Below, one piece after another: positions 36,123-46,211 of a DNA stretch of 64,000 bases. The notes beneath the pieces were generated by a model that ran no database searches, had not been told where the DNA came from, and was given only the letters and a program-made list of their open reading frames with translations. Every line of letters starts with the position of its first letter. Position 1 is the first letter of the stretch. The stretch lies in the NCBI RefSeq assembly GCF_028368935.1, contig NZ_JAQNDK010000001.1:1612001-1676000 (forward strand), given 5' to 3'. The stretch is from Sorangium aterium (GTDB taxonomy: Bacteria > Myxococcota_A > Polyangia > Polyangiales > Polyangiaceae). Made by a program: the position numbers and the translations under genes.

Positions 36123-37073
36123 ATGTCAGGGAGCGTGGACCAGCTCGAGGAACACCGCGCGGCGCTCACAGGGCACTGCTACCGGATGCTCGGCTCCGTG
36201 GTCGACGCCGACGACGCCGTGCAGGAGACCATGGTGCGCGCCTGGCGGAGCCTCGACAAGTTCGACGGGCGATCGTCGCTGCGCACCTGGCTGTACCGCA
36301 TCGCGACGAACGTCTGCCTCGACGCGCGGGCCGATCGCGCGCGCCGGGCGCGCCCGCTCGAGGAAGGCCCTGTCGGCACCGTGGACGACGAGCTCCAGAC
36401 GCGCCCGCGCACGCACTGGCTGGAGCCCGTCCCCGACGCGCACGCCCTCCCGGCGGACATCGACGCCGCGGAGCGGGTGGTGCTCCGCCAGAGCATCCGC
36501 CTCGCGTTCGTCGCGGCGCTCCAGCACCTTCCGCCGAAGCAGCGCGCCGCGCTGCTGCTCACGGAGGTGCTCGGGTGGTCCGCCGCCGAGGTCGCCGACA
36601 GCCTCAGCACCTCGGTCGCCGCGATCAACAGCGCGCTCCAGCGCGCGCGGGCGACGCTCGCGAGCCGCGATCTCGGCGACGTGCGCGCCACGCTGCCGGA
36701 GCCAGAGGCGGCTCTGGTCGACCGCTACGTCACCGCCTTCGAGCAGTACGACGTGGACAGGCTCGCGGCGCTGCTGCACGAGGACGCGACCCTGTCGATG
36801 CCGCCTTACACCCTCTGGCTCCGCGGCCCCGACGCCATCCGCGCGTGGCTGCTGGGCCGGGGCGCGGGCTGCCGCGGCTCGCGGCTCGTGCCGACGGCCG
36901 CCTGCGGCTCGCCGGCGTTCGGCCAGTACCGCCCCGCGCCGGAGGGCGGCCACCGGGCCTGGGCGCTCATCGTGCTCGAGCTCGCGGGGGACCGCATCGC
37001 CAGCATGACGTCCTTCCTCGACACCGAGACGCTCTTCCCGCGGTTCGGCCTGCCGCTCGAGCTCCCCGCGTAG
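36123..37073 (+). CDS. ECF sigma factor with SnoaL-like C-terminus (SigX5/SigJ type)
   Basis: A 316-residue sigma-70-family protein. Region 2 is at about 8-75 with [20 protein letters not shown] and [16 protein letters not shown], and region 4 at about 125-180 with [26 protein letters not shown]. The remaining 125 residues are a SnoaL/NTF2-like domain ([21 protein letters not shown]), typical of the large ECF group in which that domain controls activity instead of an anti-sigma factor. No anti-sigma gene is adjacent. Two small genes of the VOC and SRPBCC families follow on the same strand at 166 and 35 nt and are plausible targets or partners; such gene company is common for this sigma group. 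Confidence 0.9.
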   Translation: MSGSVDQLEEHRAALTGHCYRMLGSVVDADDAVQETMVRAWRSLDKFDGRSSLRTWLYRIATNVCLDARADRARRARPLEEGPVGTVDDELQTRPRTHWLEPVPDAHALPADIDAAERVVLRQSIRLAFVAALQHLPPKQRAALLLTEVLGWSAAEVADSLSTSVAAINSALQRARATLASRDLGDVRATLPEPEAALVDRYVTAFEQYDVDRLAALLHEDATLSMPPYTLWLRGPDAIRAWLLGRGAGCRGSRLVPTAACGSPAFGQYRPAPEGGHRAWALIVLELAGDRIASMTSFLDTETLFPRFGLPLELPA

Positions 37074-37238
37074 CCCCCGCGCCCGGCCGGATCGGGGCGG
37101 CGATCTTTTTTTCCTGTCGACCGATGAGTCCCGGCGCAGGCGGGGGTCTGTGGGGGTGAACTCCGGCACGACGGCCCCCTTGGCCGCGCTCGTGGCCGGC
37201 ATCACCCGGCGTCCATGCTCGAACAGGAGAAGAGGACC

Positions 37239-37655
37239 ATGACAACGAACAGCGCTCGCAAGATCTTCGTCAACCTGGCCGTCCGCGACCTGAAGCGGTC
37301 GATGGAGTTCTTCGCGAAGCTCGGGTTCGAGTTCAACCCGCAGTTCACGGACAGCAACGCCGCCTGCATGATCGTCAGCCAGGAAGCCTTCGTGATGCTC
37401 CTCGCGGAGCCGTTCTTCAAGGGCTTCACGAAGCGGGAGATCTGCGACACGCGCACGCACACGGAGGGGATGTTCGCGCTCTCGTGCAGCAGCCGGGCCG
37501 AGGTCGACGAGATCGTGAAGAAGGCGATCGCGGCGGGCGGGTCGCACGCCATGGATCCGCAGGATCACGGCTTCATGTACGGCTGGAGCTTCTACGACAT
37601 CGATGGTCACCACTGGGAGGTCGTCTGGATGGCCCCCGAGGCGATCCAGTCGTAG
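37239..37655 (+). CDS. VOC/glyoxalase-fold protein
   Basis: A 138-residue protein of the vicinal oxygen chelate superfamily: KIFVNLAVRDLKRSMEFFAKL begins the first beta-alpha-beta unit and FYDIDGHHWEVVWM closes the second. It resembles the lactoylglutathione lyase-like proteins often annotated as extradiol dioxygenase. The start at 37239 has GAGGACC directly upstream; an ATG eight codons earlier is not favoured. The catalytic metal ligands cannot be assigned with confidence. It is followed by the SRPBCC gene after 35 nt and probably co-transcribed with it. Confidence 0.87.
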   Translation: MTTNSARKIFVNLAVRDLKRSMEFFAKLGFEFNPQFTDSNAACMIVSQEAFVMLLAEPFFKGFTKREICDTRTHTEGMFALSCSSRAEVDEIVKKAIAAGGSHAMDPQDHGFMYGWSFYDIDGHHWEVVWMAPEAIQS

Positions 37656-37690
37656 CCGGCGCCTCGACGAAGGAGAGAAGGAGGAGAGCC

Positions 37691-38194
37691 ATGGTCGAGA
37701 GCCAAACAGCGAACAGCGATAGCTTCCAGGTCACGACGCCGTCGGCGGACGAGGTCCGCATGACGCGCCTGTTCGACGCGCCGAGGCGCCTCGTGTTCGA
37801 GGCGATGACGAGGCCCGAGCACATCAGGCGGTGGTGGGGCTGTCTGGGCGAGGGCTACTCGGTGCCCGTCTGCGAGATGGACCTGCGGCCGGGCGGCAAG
37901 TGGCGCTTCGTGAACCGCCACCCCGGGGGCGAGGCCGCCTTCCACGGCGAGAACCAGGAGATCACGCCGACGAGCCGGCTCGTGTTCACCGAGATCTTCG
38001 AGCAGTTTCCGGACACCGTCACGGTGGTGACGGCGGTCTTCACCGACGAGGGCGAAAAGACGCGGCTCACGGCCACGGTGCGTTATCCGTCGACGGAAGT
38101 GCGCGACATCGTCCTCGCGTCCGGGATGCCCAAGGGCGCGGGCATCAGCTACGACCGCCTCGAAGATCTGGTCGCGCAGCTGCAGCAGCGATGA
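37691..38194 (+). CDS. SRPBCC (AHSA1-like) protein
   Basis: A 167-residue protein with the START/AHSA1 fold: TRLFDAPRRLVFEAMTRPEH at the front, then WWG, PGGKWRFVNRHP and a closing C-terminal helix (SYDRLEDLVAQLQQR). These proteins have a hydrophobic pocket and are frequently encoded beside ECF sigma factors and VOC proteins, as here. An AGGAGG site lies six nt upstream of the ATG. Ligand and role are unknown. Confidence 0.9.
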   Translation: MVESQTANSDSFQVTTPSADEVRMTRLFDAPRRLVFEAMTRPEHIRRWWGCLGEGYSVPVCEMDLRPGGKWRFVNRHPGGEAAFHGENQEITPTSRLVFTEIFEQFPDTVTVVTAVFTDEGEKTRLTATVRYPSTEVRDIVLASGMPKGAGISYDRLEDLVAQLQQR

Positions 38195-38251
38195 GCCGAC
38201 CGGCCGGCGGTGAGCGGGCGCGGCGCCGTCGGCCTGCGCGCCCGCGCTCGC

Positions 38252-41200
38252 TCACCCGCGCCGCTCGGCGAGCACCTGCCGCAGCGTCGCGCCGCCCACG
38301 GGCTTCGTGAGGTGCAGGTCGAAGCCGGCCTGCCTCGACGTGGCCTGGTCCTCGGGTCCACCGTAGCCCGAGAACGCCACCAGGTAGAGCGCGTCGCCCC
38401 CGGGCGCGGCCCGCGCGCGGCGGGCGACCTCGTGGCCATCGATGCCCGGCAAGCCGATGTCGATGAAGGCCACCTCGGGGCGCAGGTCCAGGAGCTTCGT
38501 CACGCCGTCCAGCCCGTCCACCGCGACCGTCACCTCGTGCCCCAGCGCCTCGATGAACTCGCTCATCACCCGGCGCACGTCCTCCACGTCCTCCACGACG
38601 AGCACCCGGCGCCGCTCGGCGGCCTCCGCCAGCGGCGGGGCGGCGGGCGGCTCGGCGCCCGCCGCGAGCGGCAGCGCCGCGCCCCGGCCGAGCGGAAGGC
38701 GCACGATGAACTCGCTGCCCTGGCCCGTTCCGGCGCTCTCCGCGACGACGCTGCCGCCGTGCATCTCCACCAGCCGCCGCACCAGCGTGAGCCCGAGGCC
38801 CAGCCCGCCCGTGCTGCGGTCGATCGTCTGATCGACCTGCGTGAAGAGGTCGAACACCCGCTCGAGCATCGCCGCCGGGATGCCGCGGCCCGTGTCGCGC
38901 ACCCGCAGCACGGCCTCGAGCGCGCCGCCCGCCGCCTCCCGGGTCAGGCGCACCGAGATGGCTCCCTCCGGCGGCGTGTACTTCGCGGCGTTCGTCAGGA
39001 GGTTCGTGACCACCTGCTCGATCCGCGTGGCGTCGGCCCGCATCCCGAAGTCCCCCGGCCCGACCTCGACCGAGAGCGCGTGGCGCCGCGCCTCTACGGC
39101 CGGGCTCACCGCGGCGGCGGCGTTCCTCACCGCCGCCGCGAGATCGACGTCCTCGAGGCGCAGCTCCACCGTGCCGCGCGTGATGCGCGACACGTCGAGG
39201 AGATCGTCCACCAGGCGCACGAGGTTGCCCACCTGCCGCCGGGCGATCTCGCGGTAGCGCGCCGACCTGGGCGCCTCGCCCGCCAGATCGCCGAGCAGCG
39301 TGAGCGACAGGCTGATAGCGGCGAGCGGGTTGCGGAGCTCGTGCGCGAGCGTCGCGAGGAACTCGTCCTTGCGCTGATCCGCGAGCTTCAGCGCCTCGAC
39401 GAGCGCCTCCACGCGCCGGCGGGCGTTCACCTGGTCGGTCACCTCGAAGGCGAACACGAAGATGCCCTCGACCGCCCCGTCGCGGTCGCGCATCGGCTGG
39501 AAGACGAAGTTGAAGAAGCCCTCCTCCGTCGTGCCCTTGCCCTTGCGATCGAGCCGCACCGCGAGCTCCCTTCCCACGAAGGGCTCACCGGTGCGGGTCA
39601 CGGTGTAGAGGAGATCCGGGATGGATTGCCCCTGGAGCTCGGGCAGGGCGGCCAGGATGGGCTTGCCCACCTGCGCTCGTCCGCCGACCAGTTGCTGGTA
39701 GAGCGGATTGACCACCTCGAAGACGTGCTCCGGCCCGCGGAGGATCGCGATGGGCCCCGGGGCCTGCATGAAGAGGTCGTTCAGGTACTGGCGCTGCCCC
39801 TCGGCTTCCCTCCGTCGGCGCGCGAGCTCCACGTGGATGCGCACGCGCGCAAGGAGCTCCCTCGCGGAGAACGGCTTCACGAGGAAGTCGTCGGCGCCGG
39901 CCCCGAGGCTGTCGACGCGCACCTCCTCGCCCGCGCGCGCGGAGAGCATCATCACGGCGACGCCGCGGGTGCGCTCGTCGGCGCGCAGCGCCTTGAGCAG
40001 GCCGAAGCCGTCGAGCCGCGGCATCATCACGTCGGTGAGCACGAGGTCCGGGACGTGGGCGCGGGCGCTCTCCAGCGCGGCCTGGCCGTCGGCCACGGCC
40101 TCCACCGTCCACCGCTCGGCGAGGAGCAGCCGCTGCACGTAATCGCGCATGTCCGCGTTGTCGTCCGCGACGAGGATGTGCCCCGGCCGCTTCGGGGCCG
40201 GGCGCTCCTCCGCCGGCAGGGCATCCGGCGCCCGCTCGTCGCGCCCCCACTGCGCGGCCTCGTCGAGGAAGGGCGCCGCGCCGCGCGCCTCCGCCGCGGC
40301 CGGCGCGGGGGCGAGGTCGATGCGATCCGCGGGCAGGTGCGCCTTCCCGGCCGGGATCGCGACCGAGAAGCGGCTGCCCGCGCCGAGGCGGCTCTCCACG
40401 GCCACGCTGCCGCCGTGGAGCTTCGCGAGCTCTCGCACCAGCGCGAGGCCGATGCCGCTGCCCTCGTAGCTGCGGCCCCTGGCCCCCTCGACGCGGTAGA
40501 ACCGATCGAACACGCGCGGCAGCTCCTCCTCCGGAATGCCGGTGCCCGTGTCCTCGACCGACAGGACGATCCGCCCCCCGGCCTCCTCCAGCGTCACCCG
40601 GACGCCCCCCGAAAACGTGAACTTGAAGGCGTTCGAGATGAGGTTGAGCACGATCTTCTCCCAGAGCTCGCGGTCGACGTAGGCCGGCTCGGAGAGGGGC
40701 GGGCACTCCACCGTGAGGGCGAGGCCGGCCCGATCCATGAGCGAGCGGAACGAGCTCGCGAGCTCCGCGGTGAAGGAGCCGAGATCGGTAGGCTGGTAGC
40801 TGGCCTGGATGCGGCCCGCCTCGATGCGTGAGAAATCGAGCAGCGTGTTGACGAGCCGGAGGAGCCGGAGGCTGTTGCGGTAAATGATCGCGAGGCGGTC
40901 GCGCTGAGGCGCGGGCAAGGGGTGCTCGGCGTCCGAGAGGCCGTCCTCGACGGGCCCCAGGATCAGCGTGAGCGGCGTGCGGAACTCGTGGCTGATGTTG
41001 CTGAAGAACACCGTCTTGGCGCGGTCGAGCTCGGCGAGCGCGTCCAGCCTGCGCCGCTCCTCCTCGCTGGCCCGGGCGTTCTGGAGGGCCGCGGCGCCGT
41101 GGCCGGCCAGGAGCCGCAGGAAGCGGCGGTAGTCGTCGTCCAGCACCAGCCGGGGGCTGGCGCCCGCGACGAGGAAGCCGGCCGGGCGACCTCCGTTGCC

Positions 41201-42142
41201 GGCGCGGGGGAGCGGCAGCACCACCGCCTGGCGGGCGGCCTCCGGCCACGGCCCTCCCGGAAGGGAGCCGACGCCTGCGGGCAGCTCCGACAGATCCACC
41301 TCCACGTCCTCGCGCAACACGCGGTGAAGCGGCCACACCGCGCCGGCCGCCGCGCCGAGCTCCACCGCCGCCGGCGCCGCCGCGTGGCCCGGGTCGAGCC
41401 CGGCGGTCCCTGCGAGCCGGGCGGGCGCGGCGTCGTCGTCCACGAGATAGAGCAGGGCGAAGGGCACGTCGCGCCCGGCCTCAGCCAGGGTCTCCATCAT
41501 CACCCGACAGACGTCCTGAACGCTCCTGGCGTCAGCCGCCCTCGCCGCCAGGGCCCCGAGGATCTGCAGCCGTCGCTGTCCGAGGATGTACCCTGTGCTC
41601 TCGGAGCAAGCGACGAGGATGCCCGCGACAGCGCCACTCTCGTCCCGGATGGGGCTCTGACCGTAGCTGAAGTAGCACTCCTCCATGAAGCCGTGCCGAT
41701 CGAGGACGAGCAGGCCATCGCGGACGTAGGTGGCCCCTCCCGCGAAGACCTTCTCGATCATCGGCTCGATGATCTCCCAGATCTCCTTCCAGCACTCGCG
41801 GCCCGCCTGACCCATGGCGGCCGGGTGCTTCGTGGACCCGAGGATCGGGCGGTAGCCGTCGTTGTAAAACTGGATGAGCTCCCGACCCCACCAGAGGAAC
41901 ATGGGGTGTTCGGACGAGAGCAGGATGGACAGCGCTGTCCGCAGCGACTGGGGCCATGCCTCGACCGGGCCCAGCGCCGTCTGCGACCAGTCGATCGAGC
42001 GTATCAGCGCCCCCATCTCCCCGCCGCCAGCGAGCGCGCCGCCGGCCGGATCCGGCCCAGCCCCGGCGCCCGCTTCCCCGACGCGCCCCACGCCGGTCCG
42101 CTCCTCGACGCGGTCGCGCTGGCCGGTGCGCCGTCTCGTCAT
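38252..42142 (-). CDS. hybrid sensor kinase with two histidine kinase cores and two receivers
   Basis: A 1296-residue cytoplasmic signalling protein with no transmembrane segment. In order: PAS-like domain (about 45-185), GAF-like domain (about 195-350), first kinase core ([16 protein letters not shown], His near 381, then [10 protein letters not shown]), receiver 1 ([10 protein letters not shown] and [11 protein letters not shown], about 652-770), second PAS (about 785-910), second kinase core ([13 protein letters not shown], His near 930, and [10 protein letters not shown]), and receiver 2 ([10 protein letters not shown] and [11 protein letters not shown], from about 1177). Phosphate could pass His-Asp-His-Asp. 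The ATG at 42142 has AGGTGT upstream; a GTG eight codons earlier is possible. No dedicated response regulator is adjacent. Confidence 0.93.
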   Translation of the reverse strand: MTRRRTGQRDRVEERTGVGRVGEAGAGAGPDPAGGALAGGGEMGALIRSIDWSQTALGPVEAWPQSLRTALSILLSSEHPMFLWWGRELIQFYNDGYRPILGSTKHPAAMGQAGRECWKEIWEIIEPMIEKVFAGGATYVRDGLLVLDRHGFMEECYFSYGQSPIRDESGAVAGILVACSESTGYILGQRRLQILGALAARAADARSVQDVCRVMMETLAEAGRDVPFALLYLVDDDAAPARLAGTAGLDPGHAAAPAAVELGAAAGAVWPLHRVLREDVEVDLSELPAGVGSLPGGPWPEAARQAVVLPLPRAGNGGRPAGFLVAGASPRLVLDDDYRRFLRLLAGHGAAALQNARASEEERRRLDALAELDRAKTVFFSNISHEFRTPLTLILGPVEDGLSDAEHPLPAPQRDRLAIIYRNSLRLLRLVNTLLDFSRIEAGRIQASYQPTDLGSFTAELASSFRSLMDRAGLALTVECPPLSEPAYVDRELWEKIVLNLISNAFKFTFSGGVRVTLEEAGGRIVLSVEDTGTGIPEEELPRVFDRFYRVEGARGRSYEGSGIGLALVRELAKLHGGSVAVESRLGAGSRFSVAIPAGKAHLPADRIDLAPAPAAAEARGAAPFLDEAAQWGRDERAPDALPAEERPAPKRPGHILVADDNADMRDYVQRLLLAERWTVEAVADGQAALESARAHVPDLVLTDVMMPRLDGFGLLKALRADERTRGVAVMMLSARAGEEVRVDSLGAGADDFLVKPFSARELLARVRIHVELARRRREAEGQRQYLNDLFMQAPGPIAILRGPEHVFEVVNPLYQQLVGGRAQVGKPILAALPELQGQSIPDLLYTVTRTGEPFVGRELAVRLDRKGKGTTEEGFFNFVFQPMRDRDGAVEGIFVFAFEVTDQVNARRRVEALVEALKLADQRKDEFLATLAHELRNPLAAISLSLTLLGDLAGEAPRSARYREIARRQVGNLVRLVDDLLDVSRITRGTVELRLEDVDLAAAVRNAAAAVSPAVEARRHALSVEVGPGDFGMRADATRIEQVVTNLLTNAAKYTPPEGAISVRLTREAAGGALEAVLRVRDTGRGIPAAMLERVFDLFTQVDQTIDRSTGGLGLGLTLVRRLVEMHGGSVVAESAGTGQGSEFIVRLPLGRGAALPLAAGAEPPAAPPLAEAAERRRVLVVEDVEDVRRVMSEFIEALGHEVTVAVDGLDGVTKLLDLRPEVAFIDIGLPGIDGHEVARRARAAPGGDALYLVAFSGYGGPEDQATSRQAGFDLHLTKPVGGATLRQVLAERRG

Positions 42143-42536
42143 GGCGGACACCTGCTTTCTTACCACAGCCGAGTCCAGCCATCTTCGGCGCCGTCACGTT
42201 GGGTCCGGTCGCCCGCTCGGATCGACGACCACCTCGATGGGTACCGCGCAGATACGCCGGCCCAGCCCCATCGGGGCGACTGAATTTCCTTGACACCTCA
42301 ATCACTCCACCATCTGCGGGACACCTCCGTGGCGCCCTCGCAGAGGCTCGCGCGCGCTCTCATCATCTCCTGAAATCACGCGCGGACGCGCGGCCCTCCT
42401 GCCGCCGAATGAATATTTACAGAGCTCCGCAAAGACCACTCCGGCGCGGAGCGCTTGCTCGATCCGAACAATCGGTCTAAGCTCTCTCGCATAACTTCGG
42501 AGGCCGAAATGGCCTCCCATTGCAAGAGGAGCGTCC
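42143..42536. other. 394-bp divergent intergenic region
   Basis: Promoters of the sensor kinase (minus) and the DUF6289 gene (plus) must lie here. It is AT-richer than usual. A TTGACA is present at 42290-42295 but no good -10 box follows at 17 nt. A small hairpin (GGAGGCC / GGCCTCC, 42499-42517) lies in the leader of the DUF6289 gene. No other gene was seen. Confidence 0.5.
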
Positions 42537-42803
42537 ATGCGTCGTCTCAGCCCTGCTGCCCGCATTCGGTACTTCTTCGCTGCCCTGACGGCAGGCGCAG
42601 CGATGTTGGGCACCACTGCCCTGCTGGTCCCCTCGAGCGCGGCGGCGCCCGGGGGGAATTGCACCTTTTACAGCGACGAGAGCCACGACACGGTCGTCGG
42701 CCAGTACGGCCGCGACTGCTGCAACAACCGGATCGCGTGGGGCACCACGACGCAGCACTACGAGTGCGGCGGGTGCTTCACCTGCACACCGCCTCCTCGC
42801 TGA
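42537..42803 (+). CDS. secreted Cys-rich DUF6289 protein
   Basis: An 88-residue exported protein. A long signal peptide (AALTAGAAMLGTTALLVPSS, about 15-36) is followed by a 50-residue mature part with seven Cys in the order C, CC, C-x-x-C-x-x-C style: CTFYSD, VVGQYGRDCCNN, CGGCFTC. This matches the short family DUF6289 as I remember it, found in myxobacteria and actinobacteria, of unknown function. The paired Cys suggest disulfides or metal binding outside the cytoplasm. A GAGGAG site lies a few nt before the ATG. A hairpin with a weak T-run follows the gene. Confidence 0.85.
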   Translation: MRRLSPAARIRYFFAALTAGAAMLGTTALLVPSSAAAPGGNCTFYSDESHDTVVGQYGRDCCNNRIAWGTTTQHYECGGCFTCTPPPR

Positions 42804-42879
42804 GGGAAGCGCCGGTGAACGGCGGCCGGCTCGATGGCTATCGCCGGCCCCAGTCGTTCAGCTTGCGAGAGGAATTGAA

Positions 42880-42922
42880 CAGGGAGACGGGGGATCCGTT
42901 GGATTTTCTCCCCGTCTCCCTG
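42880..42922 (+). terminator. hairpin after the DUF6289 gene
   Basis: CAGGGAGACGGGG (42880-42892) pairs perfectly with CCCCGTCTCCCTG (42910-42922), with a 17-nt loop, and TGAATTTT follows. It is a plausible intrinsic terminator for the DUF6289 gene. A second palindrome, CCCGAA-AA-TTCGGG (42931-42944), lies just before the xylanase start and may cover its ribosome site. Confidence 0.65.
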
Positions 42923-42962
42923 TGAATTTTCCCGAAAATTCGGGGGGGATCTTCAGATCGGC

Positions 42963-44153
42963 ATGAACAAGAACCGTTCTTCTCGATGGTTGTACGGCAC
43001 AGCCAGCATCGCGCTCGGAATCGTGGCCCTCTCCGGCTGCTCTGGCCGGGTGGACCGGGGCGACGATGCGCCGGGCGGCTCGTCGAGCGCGGGCGGCCAT
43101 GGCGGCAACGCCGGCACGACGGGCGCCGGCGGAGCTGACACGGGCAGCACGAGCGCTGCTGGCTCTGGTGCGGGCGGCTCGTCGAGCGCGGGCGGCTCGG
43201 GTGACGGCGGCTCCGGAGGTTCTGGAACCACCAGCTCCGGGGTCGGCGGCTCCAGCGACGGGTCGGGCGGCTCGAGCAGCACGGGCGCCGGCAAGTTCGT
43301 CGGCAACATCACGACGGACCGCGCCGTGCGCGACGGCTTCGTCCGGTACTGGGACCAGATCACGCCCGAGGTCGAGGGCAAGTGGAGCGCCGTCGAGCCG
43401 TCCCGCGGCGAGCGAGACTGGAGCAGGCTCGACGCGATCTACAAGTACGCGCAGGACAACGACATCCCCTTCATGCAGCAATCCTTCGTGTGGGGAGCCA
43501 CGAGCCAGGGCTGGCTCGGGCGCCTCTCCGCGGAGGAGCAGCGGCAGGCCGTGATGGACTGGATGCAGGCGTTCTGTCAGCGATACCCCGAGACGAAGTA
43601 CATCGTCGTCGTGAACGAGCCGCCGCCCCACACCACGCCTTCCTTCAAGAGCGCCATCGGCGGCGACGGCGAGAGCGGAGTCGACTGGATCGTCAACTCC
43701 TTCAAGTGGGCTCGCGAGTTCTGCCCGGACGCGACCCTGATCCTCAACGACTACAACATCATCGAGTACCAGAGCGACCACGACCGCTTCGTCGCGATGC
43801 TGAGCGCGGCGCTGGAGGCGGGCGCCCCGATCGACGCCGTCGGCGCGGAGGCCCACGACGTGTACAAGAAGGACGCCGGCACCGTGAAGGGCTTCCTCGA
43901 CAGGTTCGCCGCCATGGGCCTGCCCGTGTACATCACCGAGCTCGACATCGACATCGCGGACGACGACGAGCAGCGCAGGGTGATGGAGGAGCAGTTCACG
44001 ATGCTCTACAACCACAGCGCCGTCAAAGGCATCACCCTGTACGGTTACATCGTCGGCTCCACCTGGCGGGACAGCACGGGCCTCATGCACCCGGACGGCA
44101 CGATGCGGCCGGCCATGGCCTGGCTCATGGACTTCCTCGGTCGCGGCCAGTGA
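42963..44153 (+). CDS. GH10 endo-beta-1,4-xylanase, lipoprotein-type signal
   Basis: A 396-residue secreted or surface-anchored xylanase. The signal ends in VALSGC, a lipobox, so it is probably a lipoprotein. Residues about 30-105 are a Gly/Ser/Ala linker. The GH10 barrel follows (about 110-396): ITPEVEGKWSAVEPSRG, the acid/base Glu in VVVNEP, and the nucleophile Glu in YITELDIDIADDD. The region that is HTLVWH in many family members reads QQSFVWG, so two usual subsite residues differ. The barrel is on the short side for GH10. It would cut xylan outside the cell; the hexuronate cluster at 54-60 kb could use glucuronic acid released from the same polymer. Confidence 0.9.
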   Translation: MNKNRSSRWLYGTASIALGIVALSGCSGRVDRGDDAPGGSSSAGGHGGNAGTTGAGGADTGSTSAAGSGAGGSSSAGGSGDGGSGGSGTTSSGVGGSSDGSGGSSSTGAGKFVGNITTDRAVRDGFVRYWDQITPEVEGKWSAVEPSRGERDWSRLDAIYKYAQDNDIPFMQQSFVWGATSQGWLGRLSAEEQRQAVMDWMQAFCQRYPETKYIVVVNEPPPHTTPSFKSAIGGDGESGVDWIVNSFKWAREFCPDATLILNDYNIIEYQSDHDRFVAMLSAALEAGAPIDAVGAEAHDVYKKDAGTVKGFLDRFAAMGLPVYITELDIDIADDDEQRRVMEEQFTMLYNHSAVKGITLYGYIVGSTWRDSTGLMHPDGTMRPAMAWLMDFLGRGQ

Positions 44154-44244
44154 TCCCGCCTGCGTGGTGAGCGCTCGAGATCGAGGTCTGGCTGCGCCGG
44201 AGGCGGCGATGGCGGAAGAGGCGCTGTCGGCCGGGCCGCCAGGG

Positions 44245-44610
44245 CTACGTCCGGCCGAGCCACGCGATCGCGGCGTGACGCGCCTCGAACACGCCGAAAT
44301 GCTGACCGCGGCGCTCCTCGGCCACCATCTCCCCGAACCGGCTGCTGAAATCAACGGCCCCCGGAGGGCACACCACCGCGAGCCGGATCCAGTAGTTTCT
44401 CAGCTTCTGCAGGATCTCCCCAGCCTCCCCTGAGCTGAGGTCGAAGAAGGCCGCCGTCAGGTTCGCCGGGTGGAGGAGCGCACACCGCACGCCGCCCGAA
44501 AAACAGGCCTCGATCACGCGGTCGACGTCGCGGACGCTCGCCATGAGCCCGTGGTCCGGCGACCCCTCCACGAACTGCACACCGCCCTCGTCGACCACCG
44601 CCAGATCCAT
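44245..44610 (-). CDS. DUF4180 protein
   Basis: A 121-residue protein matching DUF4180 as I remember it: an N-terminal strand and helix with VRDVDRVIEACFSGG, then LLHPANLTAAFFDLSSGEAGEILQKL and a closing FGVFEARHAAIAWLG. The fold and role are unknown; a STAS-like shape is sometimes suggested for it. GGAGGGG lies just upstream of the ATG at 44610. A longer open frame upstream lacks conserved sequence. It lies on the same strand as the DUF2935 gene, 158 nt downstream of it. Confidence 0.85.
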   Translation of the reverse strand: MDLAVVDEGGVQFVEGSPDHGLMASVRDVDRVIEACFSGGVRCALLHPANLTAAFFDLSSGEAGEILQKLRNYWIRLAVVCPPGAVDFSSRFGEMVAEERRGQHFGVFEARHAAIAWLGRT

Positions 44611-44768
44611 GGCACCCCTCCGACACCGCCTCTGCGCCGCGGGCTCGGCGGAGAGCTCCGCTCGGCCCGCGACCAGGGTAATCCCACCGAGCGGCCGCTG
44701 TACAGGCGGCAGCGCGCGGCGGCCCGGACGACGGCCGTGCTCGCCCCTGCCGCGCGGCGCCCCGGGCG

Positions 44769-45701
44769 TCACTGGGCGCGCCTGACCTCGTCGGAGAACC
44801 TCACCGCCTCGCGGAGCACGTGATCGGCGAGCGTCGGCTCGATGATGCTCTTGATCTGCCCCGTCTCGATGCCCTGTTCCGCGGCCGTCTTGAAGTCGAT
44901 GACCTCGTCGGCCATCGTCGCGAGCTGCCCGCTCTCGACCCGGAACTCGTGCGCCTGGTACAGCTGCCCGGCGCGCGCGGTCGCCTGGTCGATGAGCGCG
45001 CGCTCCTGCGGGTCGAGCAGGTGCGCGATGAACTCGAGGTGCTCCGCCATGATCGTCGTCCAGAACGCCCCGATTTCGTCGCTCTCGAGCGCGGTGTTGC
45101 CGTACGCGAGCCGATCGAGCCGGGCGACGAAGCGCTCGGCCTCCCGCGCGATGTGGTCGAAGAAGAGCGGCCAGACGAGGCTCCGGAGCGAGCCGCTCTC
45201 CTGCGCGCGCTGCATGCGGCGCTTGTACTCGATGAACCGCTGGACGCTCGGCCGCATCGAGGCGAGGAGCGAGGAGATCCCGTAATCACCATAGCCCCGG
45301 TCGCGCGCCGCGAGGAAGTGCCTGGCGAAGAGGTTCTGGTACTGCCGCGCCTCGTCCCGGGGCCCGCGGAGGTGGTCGCCGGGCATGAGCAGCGCGATGA
45401 AGAACGCATGTTCCATCATCTGGTCCGTCCAGAAGAGGACCTCCGAGACGGCGTGCGCTGCATAGCCGGCGCCCGGGGCGGGCAGGAAGACCGGCTTCCT
45501 CGAGCGCCGGTCGACGGAGATGCCGGGCGTATAGGCGACCCCTTCCGGGAGGGCGAGAGGCGCGATCGACTCGCAGACCGCGTAGCTCTTGTCGGGGAGC
45601 GCGAGGCTCGGTGTGGCGAGCAGCGAGGCACCCGCGGTGGCCATCGCGCCGCCGGCGAATCGCCGGCGTCCAAGTTTCCCTTGCGGAACACGCTTCTCCA
45701 T
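44769..45701 (-). CDS. Tat-exported DUF2935 ferritin-like protein
   Basis: A 310-residue protein with a twin-arginine signal (LGRRRFAGGAMATAGASLLA) and a mature part of two four-helix bundle halves. Conserved E/H patterns recur: HAVSEVLFWTDQMMEHAFF, FFDHIAREAERFVARL, TIMAEHLEFIAHLLD and DHVLREAVRFSDE. DUF2935 proteins from Bacillus have such bundles with bound metal, so a metal site is likely. Tat export fits a protein that folds around its cofactor before transport. GGAGGAG precedes the ATG at 45701. Its substrate is unknown. Confidence 0.82.
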   Translation of the reverse strand: MEKRVPQGKLGRRRFAGGAMATAGASLLATPSLALPDKSYAVCESIAPLALPEGVAYTPGISVDRRSRKPVFLPAPGAGYAAHAVSEVLFWTDQMMEHAFFIALLMPGDHLRGPRDEARQYQNLFARHFLAARDRGYGDYGISSLLASMRPSVQRFIEYKRRMQRAQESGSLRSLVWPLFFDHIAREAERFVARLDRLAYGNTALESDEIGAFWTTIMAEHLEFIAHLLDPQERALIDQATARAGQLYQAHEFRVESGQLATMADEVIDFKTAAEQGIETGQIKSIIEPTLADHVLREAVRFSDEVRRAQ

Positions 45702-46211
45702 CGACGCTCCTCCAGGTTGATGCATCCGTGAGAATCGGAGCGTGAGGGTGCATGTCCTGCGCCCGAGCCAAGGAGTCGACTCGCAGGGCGGTCAGCCGGC
45801 GCGCGCCTCACCGATCACGACGGCCGGTGACGCGCGGAATCACCACGCCCGAGCGCCTCGTCAGCAGAGTGGTCGCTTGGAGGCGCGCCGGACGTCACCC
45901 GCGGAATCCGCCCGTGATGGGCCGCCTCGCGGGCGGCGCCCTGCGAAGACAGAGCACATCGCCCCTCCTCTACCGACTACCTGCGACCGTGGAGCACATC
46001 GCGCCGTGGAGGACAGACGCTCGCGACGACAGACCTGCACACCCCCGCTGGCGCCTTCAACGCACCCACATTCACACACGGCCGTCCTTTGTGTCGGCTT
46101 CCAGATTTCTTCGCTATCGTCGCCCGGGATGTCGAGGACCCGCCCTCGGCTCCGACATCCCCACGAAGGCGCGCCCGATCCCGGGGCGGCAGCGAAGAAA
46201 AGGAGCCGATC
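45702..46211. other. 510-bp divergent intergenic region
   Basis: This gap lies between the DUF2935 gene (minus) and the YCII gene (plus). Frames crossing it lack starts with ribosome sites. No strong hairpin or repeat was noticed. It should contain the promoter of the YCII-sigma operon. Confidence 0.5.

Noticed and set aside
36123-38194. ECF sigma, VOC and SRPBCC genes as a novel system
   Set aside because: This combination is common next to such sigma factors in soil bacteria.
42290-42325. Sigma-70-type promoter for the DUF6289 gene
   Set aside because: TTGACA is present but the expected -10 position reads TCTGCG, too far from consensus.
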